A stretch of DNA of 64,000 nucleotides from Linum tenue (lineage: Eukaryota; Streptophyta; Magnoliopsida; Malpighiales; Linaceae). The notes beneath the pieces were generated by a model. That model did no database searches. It worked only from the letters and a program-made list of their open reading frames with translations, and was not told the origin of the DNA. The first letter of the stretch is position 1; every line of letters begins with the position of its first letter. The stretch lies in contig CAMGYJ010000002.1 of the NCBI GenBank assembly GCA_946122785.1, positions 14,892,839 through 14,956,838 of the forward strand, given 5' to 3'. Positions 10,635 through 20,800 of this stretch are shown one piece after another. A program made the position numbers and the translations under genes.

Positions 10635-12157
10635 TCATTCCAGATGATATGTTGAGATTTCCAGGACGGAAACCCCTTCAATATAGTGCTTGAGCCTCTG
10701 ATCATTCACCTTAAACGCCCCTTGATCACCAAGAATCTCGATTGTACCGTGTGGGTACACTTTGGTCACCGTAAATGGTCCGGACCACCTTGACTTCAAT
10801 TTTCCAGGGAAACGTTTAAGGCGTGAGTTGAAAAGTAATACCTTCTCTCCCACCTTGAACTCTCTTCTCAGTATGTGGTCGTGCCACTTCTTGGTTTTCT
10901 CCTTATAAATCCGGGTATTTTCATAGGCATTAAGCCTAATCTCGTCGAGCTCATTCAGTTGCAACAGGCGCTTCTCTCCAGCAGTTTTTAGATCAAAGTT
11001 CAGCTTTTTGATAGCCCAATACACCTTATGCTCGAGCTCGATGGGCAAGTGGCAAGCTTTTCCAAACACCAATCTGTACGGAGACATGCCTAAAGGAGTC
11101 TTGAAAGCAGTCCGGTATGCCCAGAGTGCATCATCTAACTTCCTTGCCCAATCTTTCCTTGTCGAATTCACTGTCGTCTCCAGTATGTGTTTCAGTTCTC
11201 TGTTGGAAACTTCCACTTGCCCGCTGGTTTGTGGATGATAGGGTGTAGCCACTTGATGCTTAACCCCAGCAACATGTTCAACTCCTTTCCCATGAAGTGT
11301 GTGCCCTCGTCACTGATGAGAACTCGAGGGACTCCGAATCTGGTGAACACGTTCTTCCTCATGAAATTCACCACCGTCTTTGAGTCATTGGTGGGCAACG
11401 CCACTGCCTCCACCCACTTGGATACATAGTCGACTGCGACTAAGATATATTTGTTGTTGAAAGACGGTGGGAATGGCCCCATGAAATCCACTCCCCATAC
11501 ATCAAACATCTCTACCTCCAAAATCGAGGTCTGCGGCATCTCCATCCTTGCAGATATGTTCCCTATTCTTTGGCACCTATCACATTGAGCAACAAAATCA
11601 CGGGCATCTCGAAATAGAGAAGGCCAATAGAATCCAGATTGTAACACCTTTGTTGCTGTCCTATGAGGTCCAAAGTGACCTCCTGCGGCCATACTATGAC
11701 AGAAATTAAGTACTGACTTTACCTCACACGCAGGAACACATCGTCTTACCATGGTATCAGCACAATGCTTATACAGGAAGGGGTCTTCCCATATATAGTT
11801 CTTGGCAATAGTAATCAACTTCTTGCGCTGTTGATAAGACAAATCAGGGAGCTTACCTGTGGCGAGGTAGTTCGCAAGGTCTGCATACCAGGGAGCTTGT
11901 TGGACAAGGAGAGCATAAAGCTGCTCGTCTGGAAAAGACTCATTGATCTCAACCTTGTCCTTAGGAATGGCCTCAAACTCAAGTCTAGAAAGGTGATCGG
12001 CTACCAGATTAGCCGAACCTTTCTTGTCACGAATTTCAACGTCGAATTCCTGCAAAAGAAGAACCCAACGAAGCAATCTCGGCTTGGCCTCCTTCTTTGA
12101 AAGAAGGTGCCGTATAGCTGCATGGTCAGTGTACACAACTGTTTTCGATCCCACCAA
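10635..12157 (-). pseudogene. Element B RNase H C-terminus and integrase
   Basis: Two overlapping minus-strand frames (12157-11192 and 11252-10635) together make the end of RNase H ([12 protein letters not shown], then ADHLSRLE) and a whole integrase. The integrase shows the HHCC zinc-binding region ending in CDRCQR, then catalytic Asp in [10 protein letters not shown], Asp in LISDEGTHF and Glu in [10 protein letters not shown]. The C-terminal domain ends with the [20 protein letters not shown] motif. A frameshift near 11240-11260 separates the second Asp from the Glu: a few bases between GMxLG and VKHQV appear deleted. The upstream RNase H half ends at a TGA at 12161-12163 in the same frame, read where CGA (Arg) is expected. 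Integrase inserts the element DNA into the genome; as read here it is not intact. Confidence 0.85.
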
Positions 12158-12163
12158 ATAAGA

Positions 12164-15100
12164 TCAAAATTTATCAAAAGCAAACACCACAGCAATCAGT
12201 TCTTTTTCAGTAGTGGAATAGTTCAATTGTGCATCATTAAGAAGCTTACTGGCATAGTACACCGCATGCAACTTACCTTCCTTCCTCTGCCCCAAAACTG
12301 CCCCGACTGCATAGTCGCTAGCATCGCACATAATTTCAAATGGTAAAGTCCAGTCGGGTGCAGTAATAATGGGAGCAGAGGTTAACTCCTTCTTAAGTCG
12401 ATTGAAGGCCTGCAAACACTCATCAGAGAAGTTAAATGCAGTATCTTTGGCCAACAAATCACATAAAGGCTTGGTGATCTTTGAGAAGTCTTTAATAAAT
12501 CTCCGGTAAAAACCGGCATGACCTAGAAAACTTCTAATTCCTTTTATTGTACTAGGAGGGGGAAGTTTTTCAATGATTTCAATCTTAGCTTTATCAACTT
12601 CTATCCCCCTCGCCGAAATTCGATGACCAAGCACTATACCTTCCGTCACCATGAAGTGACATTTTCCCCAGTTCAAGACTAGATTAGTCTCTTCACATCT
12701 CTGCAAAACTCTAGACAAGTTAGCCAAACAATGCTCAAAGCTAGTACCAAAAGTCGAGAAGTCATCCATGAAAACTTCAAGACTCGATTCTAACATGTCA
12801 GAGAATATGGCAGTCATGCACCGCTGAAAGGTTGCAGGTGCATTACATAATCCAAAAGGCATTCTACGATATGCAAAAACACCAAAAGGACATGTAAAAG
12901 CAGTTTTCTCTTGATCCTCCGGTGCTACTGGGATCTGAAAATAACCGGAGTAACCATCTAGGAAGTAGTAGTGAGAATGACCCGCTAACCGTTCGAGCAT
13001 TTGATCAATAAAAGGCAGAGGGAAGTGATCCTTTCGGGTCACCTCATTCAACTTCCTATAATCTATGCATACTCTCCAGCCCGTAACAGTTCGGGTAGAT
13101 ATCATCTCATCCTTATCGTTTCTCACTACTGTCATTCCTCCCTTCTTAGGGACAACATGCACGGGACTAACCCAAGTACTATCAGAGATAGGGTAAATGA
13201 TACCTGCATCCAATAGTTTCATTACCTCCTTTCGCACTACTTCTTTCATGTGCGGGTTTAGTCTCCGTTGTGCCTGAATGGAGGGCTTGGACTCCTCCTC
13301 TAGAAGGATCTTATGCATACAAAATGCTGGACTAATGCCTTTGATGTCGGCAATTGTCCAGCCTAAAGCCTGTATGTGCTGGCGTAAGACCTTCAAGAGC
13401 TCCTGTTCCTGCGAATCAGTCAGTGTAGCAGAAACAATCACAGGTAAAGTGGAGTTTTCCCCCAGATATGCATACTTAAGGTGACTAGGCAATGGTTTTA
13501 GTTCCAATTCCGGAGGCTCGATCCGAGATGGAACCATTTTCTTGGGAAACCTAGCCTTTTCATCACCTTCCACCTGCATAGGCAATGCCTCGAGCATTTG
13601 TGCCCTCTTTGACACGGTTAGCTCATCAAGTTCATTATCAGAATCATCAAACTCAGAATCAGCATCATAATCATTGTTCAAAATAGCATCAATGCATGAT
13701 TCTATGACATCCACCGCAAACACATCACTAGAGTCATTAGGGTACTTACTTGCATGGTATACGTTGAATTTTACCTCTTCCCCACAGACTCTGAATGTCA
13801 GCTCGCCCTTTTGGACATCTATGAGAGCACCCCCCGTAGCTAGGAAGGGTCTCTCAAGAATGAGAGGTACTTCCCTGTCCTCCTCCATCTCCAGAATGAC
13901 GAAGTCGGCGGGGAAGATGAATTTTCCCACCTTGACTAGCACGTCCTCCACCACGCCTTTGGGGACCTTTACTGATCGATCAGCCAGCTGTAGAGTAATT
14001 TGAGTCGGTTTGATCACATCTTGGAGTCCCAGCTTCTTATAAACAGAATATGGCATGAGGTTTATGCCGGCTCCAAGATCACAAAGCGACTTTGTAAACT
14101 CTGTCTCACCAACAATACATGGGATGGTGAAGCTCCCTGGATCTTCCCTCTTCTCTGGCAATTTATTTTGGATCACAGCACTACACTTTGGTGTGAGTGT
14201 TACTTTCTCCAAATCAGTCCATTTTCTCTTCTTTGTCAACAATTCCTTAAGGAATTTGGCATACGTGGGCATTTGCTCAAGAGCCTCAGCTAGCGAAATG
14301 TTGATGTGCAATTGCTTGAAGAGATTCACAAATTTTTTGAAGTTCGGGTCCTCCAGGGGCTTCATCAACCTTTGAGGGAATGGTGCGGGTGGGTCATAAG
14401 GTTTTAGCTCCTCCCTCTTCTCATTTTCCCCTGTTGGTTTTGCACGGGCAGCTTGCTTTTGCACAGGCAAACTGCTTTCATTTTGCCTGTGCAAGGCTGA
14501 TTCTTCATTTTCTGCACAAGATCTTTCTCCCGGTGCTTCCTCTTCTGCCTCTGGTGCCTTTTTCGAGCTGCTAGGGTCTTCCAAGGCCTTTCCACTCCTC
14601 AATGTCACCGCCACAACTTTAGCATCTTTTGGATTCCTCTCGGTATTAGCCGGTAATGTCCCAGGAATCCTGCCCTGCATATCCGCCAAAGTTTGAGCCA
14701 TCTGTCCCATCTGCCTCTCCATAGCTAGCATAGAAGATTGTAAATTATTGTTGATGGCTAGCTGTTGAGTGACAAATTGATCCAGGCCCTTCAGATTATT
14801 GTCGGTTTTCTGCATGTGAGCCAGAAGCAATTCTTCAAGTTGTGGTTTCTTCTCTGGTTGAGGTGGAGGTTGTTGTTTCTGCAGGCCTGGAGGTGGAATG
14901 TTGCGAGCACCAGTTGGGTTGTTGTTCGCCCAGGAAAAGTTAGGATGCTTCCTCCATTGTGGGTTGTAGGTATTCGAATACATACCACCCTGGCCTTGAT
15001 TTCGCTGATTGTTGATATAGTGCACATCTTCCATCTGATCAGCTACCAGTGGACATAGATCCCTATGATGAGCACCTTCACATAATTCGCAATAAGCAAC

Positions 15101-15217
15101 CTCCTCCTGTCTACCAAGAGCCAACTTAGCCAGCCTTCGTTCGAGTGCATCGAACTTGGAATCCAACTTAGCATCAATCTTTGCTTCTAGACTTGCAACT
15201 CTGTCTACCTCATGCAA
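12164..15217 (-). CDS. Element B gag C-terminus, protease, reverse transcriptase and RNase H
   Basis: An open frame of 1017 codons that continues the gag above it after a frameshift, so its first Met is only the start of the open stretch. In order it has: a coiled-coil-like start; a zinc knuckle CELCEGAHHRDLC near residues 43-55 (the Athila C-x2-C-x3-H-x4-C spacing); a low-complexity linker; an aspartic protease with DLGAGINLMP near residue 380; RT with WVSPVHVVPKKGG, FPLPFIDQMLERL and the catalytic FMDDF near residue 816; and RNase H with FEIMCDASDYAVGAVLG near residue 963 and the TEKELIAVVFAFDKF box at the end. The frame is stopped by TGA at 12161-12163. A TTGCACGGGCAG…TTGCCTGTGCAA cassette at 14438-14500 lies in frame in the linker. 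All catalytic residues of RT are present. Confidence 0.9.
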   Translation of the reverse strand: MHEVDRVASLEAKIDAKLDSKFDALERRLAKLALGRQEEVAYCELCEGAHHRDLCPLVADQMEDVHYINNQRNQGQGGMYSNTYNPQWRKHPNFSWANNNPTGARNIPPPGLQKQQPPPQPEKKPQLEELLLAHMQKTDNNLKGLDQFVTQQLAINNNLQSSMLAMERQMGQMAQTLADMQGRIPGTLPANTERNPKDAKVVAVTLRSGKALEDPSSSKKAPEAEEEAPGERSCAENEESALHRQNESSLPVQKQAARAKPTGENEKREELKPYDPPAPFPQRLMKPLEDPNFKKFVNLFKQLHINISLAEALEQMPTYAKFLKELLTKKRKWTDLEKVTLTPKCSAVIQNKLPEKREDPGSFTIPCIVGETEFTKSLCDLGAGINLMPYSVYKKLGLQDVIKPTQITLQLADRSVKVPKGVVEDVLVKVGKFIFPADFVILEMEEDREVPLILERPFLATGGALIDVQKGELTFRVCGEEVKFNVYHASKYPNDSSDVFAVDVIESCIDAILNNDYDADSEFDDSDNELDELTVSKRAQMLEALPMQVEGDEKARFPKKMVPSRIEPPELELKPLPSHLKYAYLGENSTLPVIVSATLTDSQEQELLKVLRQHIQALGWTIADIKGISPAFCMHKILLEEESKPSIQAQRRLNPHMKEVVRKEVMKLLDAGIIYPISDSTWVSPVHVVPKKGGMTVVRNDKDEMISTRTVTGWRVCIDYRKLNEVTRKDHFPLPFIDQMLERLAGHSHYYFLDGYSGYFQIPVAPEDQEKTAFTCPFGVFAYRRMPFGLCNAPATFQRCMTAIFSDMLESSLEVFMDDFSTFGTSFEHCLANLSRVLQRCEETNLVLNWGKCHFMVTEGIVLGHRISARGIEVDKAKIEIIEKLPPPSTIKGIRSFLGHAGFYRRFIKDFSKITKPLCDLLAKDTAFNFSDECLQAFNRLKKELTSAPIITAPDWTLPFEIMCDASDYAVGAVLGQRKEGKLHAVYYASKLLNDAQLNYSTTEKELIAVVFAFDKF

Positions 15218-15335
15218 GCCTCCTCTCTTTCAAATGCCGGTCTCACTTCCCCATTCAGTATCTTCAGAGCATATCTTCTCCACCAGTTCATATGCTTTTG
15301 GTGCCTCCATTCTTGTGAAACCATTCCGGCAAGCA

Positions 15336-16085
15336 TTATTCAAAGCATCTCGGTATTGTCTTCTGATTCCGTTGAAGAAAATGGATCACGTTCCAATCTT
15401 CAAAACCGTGGCTCGGGCATCTCATTAGAAGCTCCTTATAGCGCTCCCATGCCTCGGTCAGACTTCCGTCTTCAGCTTGTTTAAAAGTGACAATTTCCTC
15501 TTGCCTCTTCATTGCCTTAGCAGGAGGAAAGTACTTATCCAAAAAGGTCTTCTCAAGCTGACCCCATGTCGTGATGGAACGGGGTGTCAAGTTCTGGAAC
15601 TAGTGTGATGCATTCCCTAGCAAAGAAAATGAGAACATCCGAAGACGGATGGCATCATCAGACACCGTCGGGCTCTTCATCGTATCACAAATGCTTGCGA
15701 ACCGGCGAAGATGTTCATGAGGATCCTCGGTGCTAGCCCTTGAGAAGGTGTACCCATTAGTGATCATATTGATGAAGGCTGGGGTGATCTCCATGTTTGC
15801 ATCCCCATCCGGAATGACTACACATGAAGCTCGGGCTCCAATCCTTTGATTCAAGCGAGCCCTGATCGAACGATCCTGTTCTGCCATGATGACAGGCTCG
15901 ATGATGCGCGGTGGCGGTGGTGGTGTAGGGATGACAGGTGATGAAGCCCGCCCTCTCTGGGTTAGGGAAGGCCTAGGAGTTGTGGTTGGCTGCTTCCCTA
16001 ACTTGACCTGCTTCCTGTTCTGTCGGCAGGTCTTCTCGATCTCCGAATCTAGTGGCAGTAAATTGCCAGTCGTCCTCCTAGGCAT
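15336..16085 (-). pseudogene. Element B gag, N-terminal two thirds
   Basis: Frame 16085-15600 begins with MPRRTTGNLLPLDSEIEKTCR, the typical Athila gag start (also seen in element G). It leads to a capsid-like segment (ITNGYTFSRASTEDPHEHLRRF) and stops at TAG, 15600-15602. The next frame (15590-15336) continues the capsid with WGQLEKTFLDKYFPP and the DGSLTEAWERYKELL box. A further frameshift near 15336-15220 links it to the long pol frame. Gag packages the RNA. As read, the polyprotein is broken by one stop and one or two frameshifts. Confidence 0.85.
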
Positions 16086-16179
16086 GCACGAGGAGGATAA
16101 ACCTGAAAATTCTTCTACACACTAACACCCAGATCAAAATAGTTCACTCACAAAAATCAATAAAAATAAGGTATGGCAG

Positions 16180-16197
16180 TCCCCGGCAACGGCGCCA
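16180..16197 (-). promoter_or_regulatory. Primer-binding site of element B, tRNA-Asp
   Basis: On the minus strand TGGCGCCGTTGCCGGGGA lies six bases after the 5' LTR. It is complementary to the 3' end of plant tRNA-Asp(GUC) including CCA. This is the usual primer of Athila elements. Confidence 0.9.
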
Positions 16198-16203
16198 AAA
16201 ACT

Positions 16204-17614
16204 TGATAGGGCAAAAGCGTATATGCCAATTTCCTATCTCGTAGTAAACCGGAAAGTCCGGGTATCGTCTCTCAGGGACTGGTACAACCTTATATTCTAT
16301 CAATTTATAGAGCAAACTATAGGTGAAAATGGTTTAACGAGAATAATTATCTAAAAGAAAAATAAAATAATTAAGCAAAGTAAACTTGTCGGGAGAAATT
16401 CAATGGGAGAAAGCTCTGGGAGAAACACCGGGATTCACTACCTATCCTATCCAGATTAATTCACATTTTCCAATCAATTTAATCCAATTCTCTACAGCCA
16501 GGATATCACTACTGTGCTAGCTATCCCTGTCGGGAATTACTACGTACTAAACAATTAATTCAAATCCTACTGTCGTAGCTCAATGAATTAACTATTTAGC
16601 CTGAAGACCGATATCCCAATTAAGACCGCATAGCACCTTATTTAATCCACTGTCGCTTCGATAAGTTACTATGTCACATGAAATAGGTTCAGTTATTAGG
16701 GTCTCACTGTCGCTAATAACCTAATTAACTACAAATCGTTGTATTGGTGGCCAGTCAACACAAAGCATTAAGTAATTTCATGCAATAGAGATTGGAAGAA
16801 AAGAATTTTGAATCAATCCATTAAATCAAGAAATAGCTACATCCTATGGTGTTTCCTCCAGAAATCGGGGTTTAGTTCATGACGAAATTGAGATAAAACA
16901 TTAGGGTTTTGTTCATCATGTTCTAAATCAACAATAAACAACTAGTTCGGTCTAGAAAATCCAACCAACTAATCGCTCTCGTTGAACTCAGCTCAAACCG
17001 CCTTAGAAAGCTCGATCACCAATTGTCGAACGAAGGAATCCGCTCGTCCTCTGCCTGTGCTGCGCCCTTTTTCTTTTTCGCCCAAAGAGTTCTTTTTCCC
17101 AAAACAATAATGTTCCGCCCGAGACCTCCTGTCCAAAAAAATTCCTCCCCCCAGATTTCGTGTGTGTCCAATTAATTGCCAAGCTCCCTTGATTCCTGTT
17201 CCGCCCCGCAAAAGAGAAAAAGAATAGACTGGGCCTTGGCCCACTTCTTTTGGCCTCCAGTTCTAATTCCCTGTCCTAGCCGCCAAGTCCAATTATCCCT
17301 CTGCTCCCTCAATAATGGCCGCCCAAGAGAATTCATTCCGCCCAACTCTTGTCCAAGTAAATATAATTACACCCCGCCTTTAGCTGTTCCACTGCCATGC
17401 TCCACTTCCCAAAAGTTCCCGGCCCAAAGATTCGGCCCAAGCTTTTGTTCCGTGCTTTCTCCACCTACAACATATCAAACTCATGGCACTAGGCAGTAAT
17501 GGTTTTTCAACCATTCCCGGGTTAGCGAGGCCTAAACTAGCACCAATTGGCTAAAACATACCATGAGATCATCACATAAAGTCCAAGAATCCGATATATT
17601 AAAGCCGAATATCA
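16204..17614 (-). repeat. 5' LTR of element B (1411 bp)
   Basis: It has the same TGATAGGG…ATATCA ends as the 3' LTR. Its middle (about 16985-17465) is C/T-rich, like that of the partner, but does not align with it. It abuts element C at 17615 with no duplicated target. Confidence 0.9.
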
Positions 17615-18955
17615 CTCAGGCACCCGTTTATTCAAGATTTGAGAAGGGGGCCCCACCAGGATCGTTTTAAGAGCGTTCTGGCCTGCAAATTTGGGCAGCA
17701 TCATTGCTGGTCCAAGCGAGAGTTGGAGAAGCTGAACTGCTACGAGCACTTCTCCGCCATAGTCACTAACCGCCCCTGGCGCCGCCTCCTCTGCATTCGC
17801 GAGAAGGTCTACCACGAGCTCGTGCTTGAGTTCTACACGACCTTCAAGCACGCAGACACGGATGATTGGAAGGACGGAGAAGCCGTCCAGTTCAGGCTCG
17901 GCGGTGCACCCTGATCCATGAGCTACCAGGAGCTGGCGACCGCCCTCGGCCTCGGCCTGGTCGATGACAGGGACTACATCACCGAGCTTCTCGAGCCATA
18001 GGGGGTGAACTTGCAAACGCTGTACACCCGCCTCGCTCGGCCAGGCCAGCGTCCCTTCTCGGCGAGGAAGACGAAGGCCAGCACATTGCAGCTCGACAAC
18101 CGCATCCTCCACCACCTGCTGGCCAAGTCTTACACTCCGGCCTCGGACAGTGCCAGCGCCATCACCCGATGAGCCATGTACCTCATTCAGTCTATGCGCC
18201 AGAGGGATCATCCTCTCCACTTGGGTTCGATGGTGGCGAGGACCTTCGACAAGAGTGCTTCCGAGCTGAAGAAACTCCACTGCACCCCCCTCATCACCCG
18301 CCTGGCAGCCTACTTCGAGATATCCCTGCAGGGGTGCACAGAGCAGGGAGACACCAGTGCCTTTGGCGAGTTGACCATCAGTAAAATGCACCTGCTTCGG
18401 GAAGAGCGAGGTGTTAAGTGGATCGAGGGGTTTCCTCAACCTCAGATCCCAGAGGAGGTCCAGCCGGAGGTTCCCGAGGGTGCGGCTGATGAGGATGTGG
18501 AGCCCGAGGAGGTGGATGAGGCTGCTGCCCCCCGCCCCACCACCTTCGAGTACGGGGGTGACAGCTCCGCTTTCCCCATGCAAGACTACTTTGCCTACCA
18601 GTTCGAGCAGCTACGTCTCCAGAACCAGCAGATCCTTGACCAGCAGCTCCAGTTCCAGCAGTAGTACGCGGCTCACCAGGCCGAGTACCAGAACAGGATG
18701 GCTGCTTATGATGAGCGCCTGGACATGATGGTGACCCAGCAGGGGGTGACATTGGCTCATATCGAGCGAGAGAAGGCTCGATCTAGGCGCATGCAGGAGG
18801 TTCAGCAGCACCTGCTCCAGCTGCTGCCGGGCGAGCCGCCTGTCTGGAGGACTCCCTGGGAGGACTCTCCACTTCCACCTCCCCCAGCTGATGTTGATGA
18901 TGGTGATGACGCCTTCATGGACGACATCGACCTGGATAACCTTGGCGACGAGTAG
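17615..18955 (+). pseudogene. Element C post-pol ORF (Athila-type), four in-frame stops
   Basis: One plus-strand frame runs from the left edge to TAG at 18953-18955, with stops at 17912 (TGA), 17999 (TAG), 18170 (TGA) and 18662 (TAG). The conserved part reads REKVYHELVLEFYTTFKH, then SYQELATALGLG and a YLIQSMRQRDHPLHLGSMVA segment, followed by an acidic linker, a Gln-rich coiled coil (EQLRLQNQQILDQQL) and an acidic tail. It is the same class of ORF as 7800-9506 in B but distinct in sequence. The stops are compatible with C-to-T change of CGA or CAG. An antisense frame of 323 codons covers the same interval and is a shadow. Function unknown. Confidence 0.7.
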
Positions 18956-20760
18956 GTTGTACTCGTTGCCCATCTTAGTGTGTTTTTCACTTTAGACTTT
19001 TGTTTGCTCCATGTGCGAGGAGCTTGGACTTAGTGTCGTTTGTTTTTATTTTTCTTGTGGATTGTTTATTTTTTAGCCATCTGGGCTAACACTGATCCCT
19101 AACGCACAGTGTGCTAGTGTGTTCTTGATGTTCGATTCGTGCAGAACTGTCCATCTTCCCGTTTGTTTCTCGCTGACTGGTCCACTTCCAGTCCCCCAGC
19201 AGTATTTCAATCCGGTAACATCGTTCCCCTTATCTCTCCCTCTACTCCATTGAGGGCAATGTCATGCTTAAGTGTGGGGGGGTGCTTTGTATCGGTTGGA
19301 ATCTATATATGTGTGCTTGGAGCCTAGTCCGCTGTCCGAATCTTACGATTTGAGGGCTCCAAGTACTGCTGTTTGATCATATTGGCAATGTGTTGTGATT
19401 GGTGAATTGAATGGTTTTCGGATTGATGCATGACAGCTTGATTGTGACTAGGACAACCTATAATGATGACTGAGACGTGCTGTAGAATTGTGTAGGGGTT
19501 CAGTTTTTCAACTGTTTGCTTACCAACTGTGACTTGGATGAATCACTTGTTCTTGACAGTCGTTTATGCATCTAGTTCAGGGAATCAGAATGAGAGATAG
19601 ATCATATAGGTAGCCATGTGATATTTGAGCCTGCTCGTTTCTTTCTTGTGCGATAGATCCCTCTTCCATGATGTGTAGCATTCACGTTGTCACTAGCTAA
19701 GATGATGGGGGCATAGGAGTAGCCCACGACCAAATTGACTGTCCTGATGTGTCATATCCCCTAGTCAGCCCCTTTGAGCCATGTGTTATCCTTTCTTTTG
19801 GTCTACAATGAAAAATCACCCTTTTGCATCTTTTAAAAGGTTCCACAGAGTGGTTTTTACATGTTCTCTGCTGTTTCTGCTAAATTTAATGTGAGTGTTG
19901 GAGGTAGTGCTTAAAAGTTGGGCATGTGTTTGAAATATGTGCAGAAGTGGTGGCTCTCTTAAGAAATGAAAAGAAAATGAAAGAAAAACAAAGAAAAAAT
20001 GAAAGCAAAAGAGAGCCACTACCAAAAATCTGAATAATGCCCAGTAAGTAGTGTTTCTTAGCAGTCTGGCTTGGAAATGCTAACATTTATACCTCCTTCG
20101 CTCTTGTGCTCTTGAGATATTGAGTAATGCAGAATAGCAGAAAGGAAATACTGGTTTGTTTGATTGTGATTGTGTGGGTTTGGAAATGTGGAACCTTGTG
20201 CTATGAATACTTCCACCACCTAAAAGGCCTTTTCCCCATGTCCAAGACCCTAGCCAGTCATTTGAACCTGTGTCTAAGACCTCCGGATTAGTTAGTGGTG
20301 ACACTCCATATGTGAACTCTAGCATTTAGAGGCTGCCATCATGGTGAAGAGATGTTAGGGATTGAGAGAAATAACATGCGCATTTTTCGCATCAAATTGT
20401 CCTGACCCCACTAGTCGAGAGTGAGTGATTCATTTTCATATTCTATATACTCTTGTACCCCGGTGAGGACCTAGATTGCTCGGTCTCTATTCTGATGTCT
20501 TGAGTTGGATGCATGAGGTGACTGTTTTGAGTAAGTGGTTGAGTCAAGTCTAGGTTGGTTGGTGAACAGAAGGGAGACTCTTTCTTTACTCGATTTTGCT
20601 GCACTCAAATGTCCTTTGTGGTGGTTGTCCAGGTTGCTATTGAAGTTGTTCATGTGTTGATGTTTGAAAACCAGTACGATTCACGTGTTCTGTGCCTTTA
20701 TGACTTGTTCCCAATGTTGGTATGATTGAAATATGTGAGCTTACCTTGTGTCTGACTTGG
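18956..20760 (+). other. 3' untranslated region of element C
   Basis: No ORF with recognisable content. A CTTAAGTGTGGGGGGGTG tract at about 19267-19284 resembles a second, internal polypurine tract; D has one at the same relative place (30093-30110). Several blocks match 1-1555 of element A. Confidence 0.65.
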
Positions 20761-20800
20761 TTTGCCTGGGGACAAGCAAACGGTTAAGTGTGGGGGAGTT
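20761..20800 (+). promoter_or_regulatory. Hairpin and polypurine tract of element C
   Basis: Positions 20761-20780 form the same hairpin as in A and D, with one C·A mismatch (TTTGCCTG / CAAGCAAA). They are followed by AAGTGTGGGGGAGTT and then the LTR. Confidence 0.75.

Larger units (their letters stand above)
4815..17614 (-). mobile_element. Element B: near-complete Athila-lineage Ty3/gypsy LTR retrotransposon (12.8 kb)
   Basis: Read on the minus strand, the order is: 5' LTR (17614-16204), tRNA-Asp primer-binding site, gag, protease, RT, RNase H, integrase, a spacer, a post-pol ORF, a hairpin and polypurine tract, and the 3' LTR (6252-4815). This is the classical order of the Athila lineage. 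The five bases flanking the two LTRs differ (ATTTG on the left, CTCAG on the right), so there is no target duplication. The left flank is a hAT transposase and the right flank is element C. The middles of the two LTRs are also diverged. The element therefore looks chimeric or rearranged, not a clean single insertion. Coding damage is light: one gag stop and frameshift, one stop in RNase H, one frameshift in integrase and one stop in the post-pol ORF. Confidence 0.9.

Noticed and set aside
17612..18583. Minus-strand ORF of 323 codons
   Set aside because: It is antisense to the post-pol ORF of element C, which is homologous to the one in B; the minus frame has no family likeness and is a GC-composition shadow.
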